Below are positions 26,189 through 34,041 of a stretch of 64,000 bases of DNA, piece by piece; within the stretch, counting starts at the first letter, position 1; every line of letters begins with the position of its first letter. This DNA comes from Streptomyces sp. Je 1-79 (GTDB taxonomy: Bacteria > Actinomycetota > Actinomycetes > Streptomycetales > Streptomycetaceae): positions 135,848 through 199,847 of the forward strand of contig NZ_JAMGSL010000013.1 in the NCBI RefSeq assembly GCF_025195125.1. The letters run 5' to 3'. The notes beneath the pieces were generated by a model that saw only the letters and a list, made by a program, of their open reading frames with translations, had not been told where the DNA came from and made no database searches. A program made the position numbers and the translations under genes.

Positions 26189-27504
26189 GCACGCAACGGA
26201 GGATGAGCGCGGCGGGAGTCGCGCTGATGCTCGGCGGCGCGGGGATCATGCTGGCCGCCAGCCCCGCTCAGGCCGCCGAGGTCTCGTACAAGACCGAGTG
26301 CATTCCGCCGGCCATCTCCGGTCTGCCACCGGTGCAGGGCACCACCAAGGTGCGGATCACGGCGCCCGCGGAGGCGAAGGTCGGCGACGAGGTCGAGGTC
26401 GTCTGGAAGACGGTCGAGGCCGCGTCGAAGAACCCCGACGTCCTCGACCTGGACAAGGACACGGTGAAGCCGACCGGTGTCGTCAAGGTCGGCGGCGCGG
26501 CGAGCGGCACGCTGAACATGGAGGGACCGCGGCAGAACCCGGCCATCCCGAAGAACAGCCCCATGGTGCTGCCGGACATGAAGGGGAAGCTGAAGCTGGA
26601 GAAGGCGGGCGAGATCACCCTCACGCCGGACAAGTACAACATCAACGTCTCGAAGCCGATGTCGACGGACACGAAGTGCTCGCCGAAGGAGACGGTGGCG
26701 GTCGGGGCGACGATCAAGGTGACGGCGGGCGGAGGCTCCACGTCCGGTGGCTCCACGTCGGGCGGCTCCACGACTGGTGGCACCACGTCCGGCGGTACGA
26801 GTACGTCGGGAGGCTCGACGAGTACGTCGGGAGGCGGCAGTACCTCCGGAGGGGGCGGCGGGCAGACCGACTTCCCGGGCAAGGAGGTCGCGGTCCAGTT
26901 CGCCTGCCAGTCGCCCGGCCCGGCCGGCATCACCTCCAAGGTGACCATCAACGCCAAGAAGAACGGCGGCTCCTACGACCTCACGGTCAAGACCGCCAAG
27001 GGCGTCATGGACAGCCCCGCCCCGCTCCCCGCCGGCGCCCTCAAGCCCTCCATGGCGGTCAAGCTCGGCGGCGCGGACAGCGGCACGGTCAAGGTCGAGG
27101 GCCCGGCGAACGCCGCCCCGCTGGAGCAGGGCAAGCCGGTCGACCTGCCGGACATGAAGGGCACGTACAAGCCCGGAGCGAGCGGCAAGTCCACACTCAG
27201 CCCCGGCACCCTGACCATCAACGTCTCGCTCGGCGGCTCGCCGATCGTGATCCCCTGCCAGGTCAAGGGCGCCGTCCAGGCATCGCTGGAGCTCGACACG
27301 GCCAAGCAGGACGGCGGCGCGTCGGGCGGCGGTGACGCGGCGGCCGGCGGTGGCTCCGGCAACGGCGGTTCGGGCGGCGGGCTCGCCGAGACCGGTGCCG
27401 AGGACGACGGCGCCCTGCGCGCCCTCGCCCTGGTCGCCGGCACGGTGATCCTGCTCGGCGGCGCCGTGTTCACCTTCACCCCGTGGGCGCGGCTGAGGCG
27501 CTGA
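26185..27504 (+). CDS. LAxTG sortase-signal surface protein with two copies of the operon's domain
   Basis: 439 residues from GTG 26185 (GTGA overlap, GAAGGGA upstream). Signal peptide ...LAASPAQAAE. Two homologous domains, residues ~30-175 and ~230-380, each with LKxGGADSGT-type (VKVGGAASGTLNMEG, VKLGGADSGTVKVEG) and LPDMKGxxK strands and two cysteines, related to the domain of the first gene of the operon. They are joined by a long Gly/Ser/Thr linker (GGSTSGGSTTGGTTSGG). The C terminus has LAETG at 400-404, a hydrophobic helix and a basic tail: LAxTG is the form recognised by class E sortases of Streptomyces, which also anchor long chaplins. Probably a wall-bound protein acting with the other three. 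Confidence 0.85.
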   Translation: MSTQRRMSAAGVALMLGGAGIMLAASPAQAAEVSYKTECIPPAISGLPPVQGTTKVRITAPAEAKVGDEVEVVWKTVEAASKNPDVLDLDKDTVKPTGVVKVGGAASGTLNMEGPRQNPAIPKNSPMVLPDMKGKLKLEKAGEITLTPDKYNINVSKPMSTDTKCSPKETVAVGATIKVTAGGGSTSGGSTSGGSTTGGTTSGGTSTSGGSTSTSGGGSTSGGGGGQTDFPGKEVAVQFACQSPGPAGITSKVTINAKKNGGSYDLTVKTAKGVMDSPAPLPAGALKPSMAVKLGGADSGTVKVEGPANAAPLEQGKPVDLPDMKGTYKPGASGKSTLSPGTLTINVSLGGSPIVIPCQVKGAVQASLELDTAKQDGGASGGGDAAAGGGSGNGGSGGGLAETGAEDDGALRALALVAGTVILLGGAVFTFTPWARLRR

Positions 27505-27522
27505 CGCGGGTACGGGAAACGG

Positions 27523-27561
27523 CGGAGGGCCGCCGCACCGAGTCGGTGCGGCGGCCCTCCG
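27523..27561. terminator. bidirectional hairpin closing the surface operon
   Basis: A 17-19-bp perfect stem around a short loop between convergent genes (surface operon and POT transporter). Confidence 0.9.
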
Positions 27562-27588
27562 TACGTAGAGCGGTCCGGGACGGACGCG

Positions 27589-29109
27589 TCAGTGGACGCC
27601 GCCCATGAGGCCCTGGACCTTCTTGCGGTACATGTAGATCGCGAATCCGGCGAGGACGGCCAACGACGCCTCCATCGCGATGATCCCTGTGCCGTTGAGG
27701 TCCACACCGGCCAGCGAGAGCAGACCCGTGGTGCAGTCACCGGCGGTGACGGCGAGGAACCAGACACCCATCATCTGGGAGGCGTACTTCTGCGGCGCCA
27801 TCTTCGTCGTGACGGAGAGGCCGACCGGGGAGAGGCACAGCTCACCGATGGTCTGGATCATGTAGATCGAGACGAGCCACATCGGGGAGACCTTGTCGCC
27901 GCCGCCCGCCATGTTCATCGGGACGATGAAGACGAAGAAGGACGCGCCGACGAGGACCAGACCCATCGCGAACTTCACGATGGTGTTGGGCTCCTGGTTC
28001 TTGCGGGCGAGCCAGAGCCACAGCCAGGCGAAGACCGGGGCCAGCGCCATCACGAACAGCGGGTTCAGCGACTGGTACCAGGTGGCCGGGAAGCCGAAGC
28101 CGAAGACGGTGTCCGCGGTCTTGTCGTCCGCGAAGAGCGACAGCGTCGAGCCGCCCTGGTCGTAGATCATCCAGAAGACGGCGGCGGCGACGAAGAACCA
28201 GATGTAGCCGGTCATCTTCGACTGCTCGGTCTTGTCGAGTTCCTTGTCGCGCTTGATGCGGACCAGGACGGCGACCGGGATGATCAGGCCGGCGAGGGTG
28301 ATCGGGACCAGCGCCCAGTTCAGGGTGTACATGCCCAGGGCGATGACGACGCCGTAGAAGGCGGCGGCGAGGGCGATGACCAGGGCGACCTTGACCAGGA
28401 TGCCCTTGCGCTCGGCCGGGGAGAGCGGGTTCGGGACGATGTTGCTCTTCGGGCTGAGGCTCTTCGTGCCGATGAGGAACTGGACCAGACCCAGACCCAT
28501 GCCCAGCGCGGCGAGCGCGAAGCCGAGGTGCCAGTTGACCTTCTCGCCGACGGTGCCGACCACGAACGGCGCCACGAAGGCGCCGAGGTTGATGCCGACG
28601 TAGAAGAGCGTGAAGCCACCGTCACGGCGCGGGTCGTCCGGGCCGTCGTAGAGGTGGCCGACCATCGTGGAGATGTTGGCCTTGAGCAGACCCGAGCCGG
28701 CGGCGACCAGCGCCAGGCCGACGAAGAACATCGCCTGTCCGGGGATCGCGAGCGAGGCGTGGCCCGCCATGATCACGAAGGCGGCGATGGTGACGGTCTT
28801 GCGGGCGCCCCAGACGCGGTCGCCGAACCAGCCGCCCGGCATGGCCATCAGGTAGACCATCGAGACGTAGACGGAGTAGATCGCCGTCGCCGTCGCCGCG
28901 GTCATGGCGAGGCCGCCACCCTGGCTTCCGGTCGCGGCGTCCGCGCCGCCGGAGACCAGGTACAGCACGAGAAGTGCCCGCATGCCGTAGTAGGAGAAGC
29001 GCTCCCACATCTCGGTCATGAAGAGGGTGGCCAGGCCGCGGGGGTGGCCGAAGAACGTCTTCTCGGAACCGGGGGTTCCGGTCGAAGCCGTCGTCAGGCT
29101 GGACGCCAT
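27589..29109 (-). CDS. POT/PTR2-family proton-dependent peptide transporter
   Basis: 506 residues from ATG 29109 with AAGGA upstream; the open frame beyond this has no family sequence. The FFGHPRGLATLFMTEMWERFSYYGMRALL start, with the E-x-x-E-R-F-x-Y-Y signature, is diagnostic of proton-coupled oligopeptide transporters; GGWFGDRVWG, FTLFYVGINLGAFVAPFV and the GELCLSPVGLS motif follow. About 14 membrane helices are expected. It imports di- and tripeptides. It stands alone, divergent from the two-component system, with a long upstream region. Confidence 0.95.
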   Translation of the reverse strand: MASSLTTASTGTPGSEKTFFGHPRGLATLFMTEMWERFSYYGMRALLVLYLVSGGADAATGSQGGGLAMTAATATAIYSVYVSMVYLMAMPGGWFGDRVWGARKTVTIAAFVIMAGHASLAIPGQAMFFVGLALVAAGSGLLKANISTMVGHLYDGPDDPRRDGGFTLFYVGINLGAFVAPFVVGTVGEKVNWHLGFALAALGMGLGLVQFLIGTKSLSPKSNIVPNPLSPAERKGILVKVALVIALAAAFYGVVIALGMYTLNWALVPITLAGLIIPVAVLVRIKRDKELDKTEQSKMTGYIWFFVAAAVFWMIYDQGGSTLSLFADDKTADTVFGFGFPATWYQSLNPLFVMALAPVFAWLWLWLARKNQEPNTIVKFAMGLVLVGASFFVFIVPMNMAGGGDKVSPMWLVSIYMIQTIGELCLSPVGLSVTTKMAPQKYASQMMGVWFLAVTAGDCTTGLLSLAGVDLNGTGIIAMEASLAVLAGFAIYMYRKKVQGLMGGVH

Positions 29110-29536
29110 GTCGATCCTTGCTCTGTCGGGACGCGCGCCTTGTGAGCGTGGTGCGCCCGGTGGGGGAGGCCGGCACCGGCGGGAGCGGTCGCACCCCGCC
29201 GGGATCCACGCCCCGTGACGCGGCATCGCGTCCCGGAACCCGGCCCACAGGTCGTTCACTGTCCTCAAGGTTGGCGATGCCGACCTTGTGCAGAAAAGAG
29301 ACCCTTGGCGCTCTTGGCGAGCCAAAGGTCCCCGATTACCGCAACAGACGTCTCGCCACCATACGACACGACAGTGCCTGAAATGGAAGGACTTGAGACA
29401 TGGATCACAGGTGGGGGAGGAACCGGCGAACCTCATTCGAAGGTCATATGCAAGATTGCCACCCTGATCCCCAGGGGGTGGGGCAAGCCTGTGGATCATG
29501 CCCCGGGGCGTCCGCGGTGCGGACTACCATCACTCC
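29110..29536. other. 427-bp intergenic region, divergent promoters
   Basis: No gene is supported here. It is the shared upstream region of the peptide transporter (minus) and response regulator (plus). It contains an imperfect inverted repeat (CCTTGGC ... GCCAAAGG, about 29311-29338) that could be an operator, and the leaderless-type -10 of the regulator near its right end. A convincing promoter for the transporter was not found by eye. Confidence 0.5.
29525..29530 (+). promoter_or_regulatory. TACCAT -10 element, leaderless-type, for the response regulator
   Basis: TANNNT hexamer ending exactly 7 bases before the ATG (29537), and no Shine-Dalgarno sequence before the start: the arrangement expected of a leaderless transcript beginning at the A of ATG. 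The -35 is poor. Confidence 0.5.
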
Positions 29537-30214
29537 ATGACCCGTGTACTGCTCGCCGAGGACGACGCATCCATCTCGGAGCCGCTGGCTCGCGCGCTGC
29601 GCAGAGAGGGATACGAGGTCGAGGTGCGGGAGGACGGACCGACCGCGCTCGACGCCGGACTCCAGGGCGGAGTCGACCTCGTGGTGCTCGATCTCGGACT
29701 GCCCGGCATGGACGGCCTGGAGGTCGCCCGGCGGCTGCGCTCCGAGGGGCACACGGTGCCGATCCTGGTCCTGACCGCCCGCGCCGACGAGGTCGACACG
29801 GTGGTCGGGCTCGACGCGGGCGCCGACGACTACGTGACGAAGCCGTTCCGCCTCGCCGAACTCCTCGCCCGGGTCCGGGCCCTCCTCCGGCGCGGCTCCA
29901 CGGAGCCCGCCGTCGCCCCCGCGACGCACGGCGTGCGGATCGACGTCGAGTCGCACCGCGCGTGGATGGGCGACGAGGAGCTCCAGCTCACGGCGAAGGA
30001 GTTCGACCTCCTGCGGGTCCTGGTCCGCGACGCGGGCCGGGTCGTGACCCGTGACCAGCTGATGCGGGAGGTCTGGGACACCACGTGGTGGTCCTCGACG
30101 AAGACGCTCGACATGCACATCTCCTGGCTCCGCAAGAAGCTCGGCGACGACGCCGCGAACCCCCGCTACATCGCGACGGTCCGCGGCGTGGGCTTCCGCT
30201 TCGAGAAGAGCTGA
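29537..30214 (+). CDS. OmpR/PhoB-type response regulator
   Basis: 225 residues from ATG 29537. Receiver domain: acidic pocket AEDD (residues 7-10), phosphoacceptor Asp52 in LVVLDLGLPGMDG, the conserved Thr/Lys (TARADE, YVTKPF). C-terminal winged helix (TAKEFDLLRVLVRDAGRVVT, SSTKTLDMHISWLRKKLGD, IATVRGVGFRFE). The cognate kinase follows 96 bp downstream. The end of the gene is the first copy of a 13-bp tandem triplication. Targets cannot be told; the divergent peptide transporter is the nearest candidate. Confidence 0.95.
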   Translation: MTRVLLAEDDASISEPLARALRREGYEVEVREDGPTALDAGLQGGVDLVVLDLGLPGMDGLEVARRLRSEGHTVPILVLTARADEVDTVVGLDAGADDYVTKPFRLAELLARVRALLRRGSTEPAVAPATHGVRIDVESHRAWMGDEELQLTAKEFDLLRVLVRDAGRVVTRDQLMREVWDTTWWSSTKTLDMHISWLRKKLGDDAANPRYIATVRGVGFRFEKS

Positions 30215-30241
30215 CGAGAAGAGCTGACGAGGAGAGCTGAC
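30203..30241 (+). repeat. 13-bp tandem triplication over the response-regulator stop codon
   Basis: Copies at 30203-30215 and 30216-30228 are identical; the third (30229-30241) differs at one base. The stop codon is inside the first copy, so the added copies are untranslated. Confidence 0.92.
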
Positions 30242-30310
30242 GAGGGCCGCCGGCGCCCGAGCCGTAGGCTCGGTGACGTTCCTCGTACCCCCGCCCGGCC
30301 GGAGGGCCCC

Positions 30311-31582
30311 GTGCGTCGTCGCCTGATCAACTCCACCCTCGCCGTGGTGCTCGTCGTCATCGCCGTCTTCGGGGTGTCCCTCGTCCTCGTCGAGACGCGC
30401 ACGATCTCCTCCAGCGCCCAGGAGAGCGTCGACTCCGAGGCCCTCCGGCTGGTCTCCATCGTCGACAGCCGGCTCTTCGGCGGAGAGCCCGTCAACCCCG
30501 ACATCCTCGCCGAGCAGAGCGGCGCCAAGCGGTACGCCCTGATCGAGATCCCCGGCCGGGCCCCCATCGAGATCGGCACCCGCCCCGAGGGCAGCGTCAT
30601 CCGCGGCAGCGCCCAGGGCGAGCGCGGCGAGACCGTGACCGTCGAGGAGTCCCACTCCACGATCACCAGCGAGGTCGCCCGCACCCTGCTGATCATCGGC
30701 GCCGTCGCGCTGCTCGCCGTCGTGGCCGCCGTCCTCCTCGCCGTACGGCAGGCGAACAAGCTGACGTCCCCGCTCACGGACCTCGCCGAGACCGCCGAAC
30801 GCCTCGGCTCGGGCGACCCGCGCCCGCGCCACAAGCGGTACGGGGTGCCGGAGCTGGACCGGGTCGCCGACGTCCTGGACGCCTCCGCCGAGCGGATCGC
30901 CCGGATGCTCACCGCCGAGCGCCGGCTCGCCGCGGACGCCTCGCACCAGCTCCGTACGCCCCTCACGGCGCTCTCGATGCGCCTGGAGGAGGTCGCCGTC
31001 GCCGACGACCTCCCCACGGTCAAGGAGGAGGCGACGATCGCGCTCACGCAGGTCGAGCGCCTCACCGACGTCGTCGAGCGGCTGCTGACGAACTCCCGCG
31101 ACCCCCGTACCGGCTCCGCCCTCGCCTTCGACCTCGACGAGGTCATCAAGCAGCAGATCGAGGAGTGGCGCCCCGCCTACCGCAGCGCGGGCCGCGCCAT
31201 CGTCCACTCGGGCAAGCAGGGCATGCGCGCCGTCGGCACCCCGGGAGCCGTGGCCCAGGTCCTCGCCGCGCTGATCGAGAACTCCCTCATGCACGGCGGC
31301 GGCACCGTCGCCCTTCGGACCCGCGTCACCGGCAACCAGTCCGTGATCGAGGTCACCGACGAGGGGCCCGGCGTCCCCGCCGACCTCGGCGCGCGGATCT
31401 TCGAGCGGGCGGTCAGCGGCCGCAGCTCCACCGGCATCGGCCTGGCCGTCGCCCGGGACCTCGCGGAGGCGGACGGCGGCCGGCTGGAGCTCCTCCAGCA
31501 GCAGCCGCCGGTCTTCGCGCTCTTCCTGAGCCGCGAGGTCAGAAGCCGCGACGACGAGGCACGCGAACGCCCCGTCCGCTAG
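30311..31582 (+). CDS. sensor histidine kinase
   Basis: 423 residues from GTG 30311. Topology: helix 1 (residues ~8-28, LAVVLVVIAVFGVSLVLV), a ~95-residue extracytoplasmic sensor, helix 2 (~125-147), a HAMP-type region (LTSPLTDLAETAERLGSGD), dimerisation domain with the phosphoacceptor His in ADASHQLRTPLTAL, then HATPase with N box VLAALIENSLMHGG, DEGPGVPA and STGIGLAVARDLAEADGG. Autophosphorylates and passes the phosphate to the upstream response regulator. The sensed signal is unknown; the sensor is small and has no cysteine pairs. Confidence 0.95.
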   Translation: MRRRLINSTLAVVLVVIAVFGVSLVLVETRTISSSAQESVDSEALRLVSIVDSRLFGGEPVNPDILAEQSGAKRYALIEIPGRAPIEIGTRPEGSVIRGSAQGERGETVTVEESHSTITSEVARTLLIIGAVALLAVVAAVLLAVRQANKLTSPLTDLAETAERLGSGDPRPRHKRYGVPELDRVADVLDASAERIARMLTAERRLAADASHQLRTPLTALSMRLEEVAVADDLPTVKEEATIALTQVERLTDVVERLLTNSRDPRTGSALAFDLDEVIKQQIEEWRPAYRSAGRAIVHSGKQGMRAVGTPGAVAQVLAALIENSLMHGGGTVALRTRVTGNQSVIEVTDEGPGVPADLGARIFERAVSGRSSTGIGLAVARDLAEADGGRLELLQQQPPVFALFLSREVRSRDDEARERPVR

Positions 31583-31587
31583 AGCAG

Positions 31588-31712
31588 CCCGGTCCGGCCT
31601 CGTACACCCTGAGAACACGGCGTCCGGCCCGGCACGCCCCCAAGCCCGGTCCGGCCTGGTACGCCCCCAAGCCCGGTCCGGCCTCGTACGCCCCTAGAGC
31701 ACGGCGTCCGGC
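31588..31712. repeat. degenerate ~27-bp repeats running into the gtrA 3' end
   Basis: A 27-nt unit occurs at 31645-31671 and again from 31672 into the gtrA stop region, with related copies at 31588-31613 and about 31622-31644. The block CACGGCGTCCGGC at the gtrA end (31700-31712) recurs at 31616-31628. The convergent gap thus seems made of copies of the gtrA tail. Confidence 0.8.
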
Positions 31713-32212
31713 TGCTTCCTCGTCGGCTGCTTCGGCGCCTGCTCCAGGAACGATTCCGCGGTCTGCACGGCCTCCCGGGCCGGCAGCGTCCGGAACACCC
31801 ACGTGCGGTACGACCAGAAGCGGAACAGCGTCGCGACGCCGATCCCGAAGAACTTGAAGAAGTTGCTCTGCAGCGGGGTGTCCCAGCCGAAGCCGTACGT
31901 CGCCGCGTAGAGGATGCCGTTCTGGATCACCAGCCCCGCGACGCTGAAGAGCAGGAAGAGCGTCAGCTCCTTCGTCCGGCTGCTCTTGTCGCGGTCCCGG
32001 TAGGTGAAGTACCGGAAGCCCAGATAGTTGAAGCCGATCGCCACGACCGTGGCGATCACGCTCGCCCGGACGACGGGGAGCTCCGTGACGTGGCGTACGA
32101 GGTTGAAGACCCCGAGGTCCACCAGAAGGCCGACACCACCGACGGCCCCGAACTTGGCGAACTCACGTGTGAGCCGGTCAAGCCGCACACGCAGTGCGCT
32201 TCGTTCACTCAT
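31694..32212 (-). CDS. GtrA-family membrane protein
   Basis: 172 residues with four membrane helices: FAKFGAVGGVGLLVDLGVFNL, VIATVVAIGFNYLGFRYFTY, LTLFLLFSVAGLVIQNGIL and NFFKFFGIGVATLFRFWSYR, the full GtrA/DPMS-like pattern including N-Y-x-x-x-R-x-F/Y and R-F-x-x-Y/N-R. GtrA proteins are thought to flip or help transfer polyprenyl-phosphate-linked sugars. It may support glycopolymer assembly together with the LCP and GT2 genes of this window. Its last codons are the source of the repeats beyond the stop. Confidence 0.92.
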   Translation of the reverse strand: MSERSALRVRLDRLTREFAKFGAVGGVGLLVDLGVFNLVRHVTELPVVRASVIATVVAIGFNYLGFRYFTYRDRDKSSRTKELTLFLLFSVAGLVIQNGILYAATYGFGWDTPLQSNFFKFFGIGVATLFRFWSYRTWVFRTLPAREAVQTAESFLEQAPKQPTRKQPDAVL

Positions 32213-32362
32213 GGTGATTGCTCAGCCCCGTCCGATCGGTTTCGTCAACCAAGCCATGCTAACCAGCACACCTGTGACCCGCCCGGGGACATCGCAAACC
32301 ACGGAAAATCCCGGTGGGCTGTCGTAAAGCACAGGCGGGGAGGGGTTCGCACGTCGTGCGGA

Positions 32363-32376
32363 TACCCTAAGAGGGT
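32363..32376 (+). promoter_or_regulatory. leaderless-type -10 and inverted repeat at the purK start
   Basis: TACCCT (32363-32368) ends 7 bases before GTG 32375. An inverted repeat ACCCT-AAG-AGGGT (32364-32376) spans the -10 and the first bases of the start codon; it could be an operator or block ribosome entry. Confidence 0.4.
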
Positions 32377-33514
32377 GACGTTCCCGGTAGTCGGTATGGT
32401 CGGCGGCGGTCAGCTCGCCCGTATGACCCACGAGGCAGGCATCCCCCTCGGCATCAAGTTCAAGCTGCTCAGTGACACCCCGCAGGATTCGGCGGCCCAG
32501 GTGGTGAGCGAGGTCGTCATCGGCGACTATCGCGACCTGGCTACGCTGCGTGACTTCGCACGCGGATGTGACGTGATCACCTTCGATCACGAACACGTCC
32601 CCGCCGAACATCTGCGAGCCCTGGAGGAGGACGGCGTCGTCGTCCGGCCCGGGCTCGCCGCGCTGGTGCACGCCCAGGACAAGGGGGTGATGCGCGCCAA
32701 GCTCGACGAGATCGGCGTGCCGAGCCCCCGCCACCGGATCGTCTCCGATCCGGCGGACGCGGCGGCCTTCGCGGCGGAGGTGGGCGGATTCCCGATCATC
32801 CTCAAGACCGTGAGCGGCGGCTACGACGGCAAGGGCGTCTGGTTCGTCCGTACGGAGGAGGACGCCCGCGACCCGTTCCGCGCGGGTGTCGCGGTCCTGG
32901 CCGAGGAGAAGGTCGACTTCACGCGCGAACTCGCCGCGAACATCGTCCGCTCCCCGCACGGCCAGGCCGTCGCCTACCCGGTCGTCGAGTCCCAGCAGGT
33001 CGACGGCGTCTGCGACACCGTCATCGCGCCCGCGCCGAACCTGTCGGCCGAGCTGGCCGGCCAAGCGCAGAACCTCGCGCTGCGGATCGCCAAGGAGCTC
33101 GACGTCGTCGGCCACCTGGCCGTGGAGCTCTTCGAGACGCGCGACGGCCGGATCCTGGTCAACGAGCTCGCCATGCGCCCGCACAACTCCGGCCACTGGA
33201 CCCAGGACGGGGCGATCACCTCGCAGTTCGCCAACCACGTCCGCGCCGTCCTCGACCTCCCGCTGGGCGATCCCCGCCCGCGCGCGACGTGGACGGTCAT
33301 GTGCAATGTGCTGGGTGGGGACTACCCCGACATGTACTACGCCTATCTGCACTGCATGGCCCGGGACCCCCAGCTCAAGATCCACATGTATGGCAAGGAC
33401 GTGAAGCCCGGCCGCAAGGTGGGGCACGTCAACACCTACGGCGACGACCTGGACGACGTGCTGGAGCGCGCCCGTCACGCCGCCGGCTATCTGCGAGGAA
33501 CGATCACCGAATGA
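32375..33514 (+). CDS. purK: 5-(carboxyamino)imidazole ribonucleotide synthase PurK
   Basis: 379 residues from GTG 32375. ATP-grasp enzyme of purine synthesis that carboxylates AIR to N5-CAIR with bicarbonate and ATP. Visible: VVGMVGGGQLARM at the start, TFDHEHVPAEHLRAL, KTVSGGYDGKGVW (ATP-binding loop), GHLAVELFETRDG and NELAMRPHNSGHWTQD. Length is as expected. The stop overlaps purE by four bases (ATGA), so both steps are co-translated. The gene appears to have no leader (see the -10 at 32363). Confidence 0.97.
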   Translation: MTFPVVGMVGGGQLARMTHEAGIPLGIKFKLLSDTPQDSAAQVVSEVVIGDYRDLATLRDFARGCDVITFDHEHVPAEHLRALEEDGVVVRPGLAALVHAQDKGVMRAKLDEIGVPSPRHRIVSDPADAAAFAAEVGGFPIILKTVSGGYDGKGVWFVRTEEDARDPFRAGVAVLAEEKVDFTRELAANIVRSPHGQAVAYPVVESQQVDGVCDTVIAPAPNLSAELAGQAQNLALRIAKELDVVGHLAVELFETRDGRILVNELAMRPHNSGHWTQDGAITSQFANHVRAVLDLPLGDPRPRATWTVMCNVLGGDYPDMYYAYLHCMARDPQLKIHMYGKDVKPGRKVGHVNTYGDDLDDVLERARHAAGYLRGTITE

Positions 33515-34041
33515 GCCCTGTGAGCCCCGTCGTAGGCATCGTCATGGGATCCGACTCCGACTGGCCCGTCATGGAGGCCGCGGCCCAGGCCCTGGACGAG
33601 TTCGAGATCGCGTACGAGGTCGACGTCGTCTCCGCCCACCGGATGCCCCACGAGATGATCGCGTACGGCGAGCAGGCCGCCGGCCGCGGGCTGAAGGCGA
33701 TCATCGCGGGCGCGGGCGGCGCCGCCCATCTCCCGGGCATGCTCGCCTCCGTGACCCCGCTCCCGGTCATCGGCGTGCCGGTCCCGCTGAAGTACCTCGA
33801 CGGCATGGACTCCCTCCTGTCGATCGTGCAGATGCCGGCCGGAGTGCCCGTCGCCACGGTCTCCGTCGGCGGAGCGCGCAACGCCGGGCTCCTCGCGGCC
33901 CGGATGCTCGCCGCGCACGACCCCGAACTGCTCGGCCGGATGCGGGAGTTCCAGCAGGAGCTGAACGACCAGGCGACCGAGAAGGGCAAGCGGCTGCGGG
34001 CCAAGGTCGAGGGCTCGGAGTCGTTCGGCTTCGCCAAGTGA
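33511..34041 (+). CDS. purE: 5-(carboxyamino)imidazole ribonucleotide mutase PurE
   Basis: 176 residues. Class I PurE that moves the carboxylate of N5-CAIR, the PurK product, to give CAIR. GIVMGSDSDWPVMEAA, VVSAHRMPHEM, AGAGGAAHLPGMLAS and LLSIVQMPAGVPVATV are the active-site loops. Overlaps purK by 4 bases and the dipeptidase gene by 4 bases (GTGA). Confidence 0.97.
   Translation: MSPVSPVVGIVMGSDSDWPVMEAAAQALDEFEIAYEVDVVSAHRMPHEMIAYGEQAAGRGLKAIIAGAGGAAHLPGMLASVTPLPVIGVPVPLKYLDGMDSLLSIVQMPAGVPVATVSVGGARNAGLLAARMLAAHDPELLGRMREFQQELNDQATEKGKRLRAKVEGSESFGFAK

Noticed and set aside
27592..29145. 517-codon plus-strand frame opposite the POT transporter
   Set aside because: The translation is a charged low-complexity string with no motif, while the minus strand has complete POT signatures.
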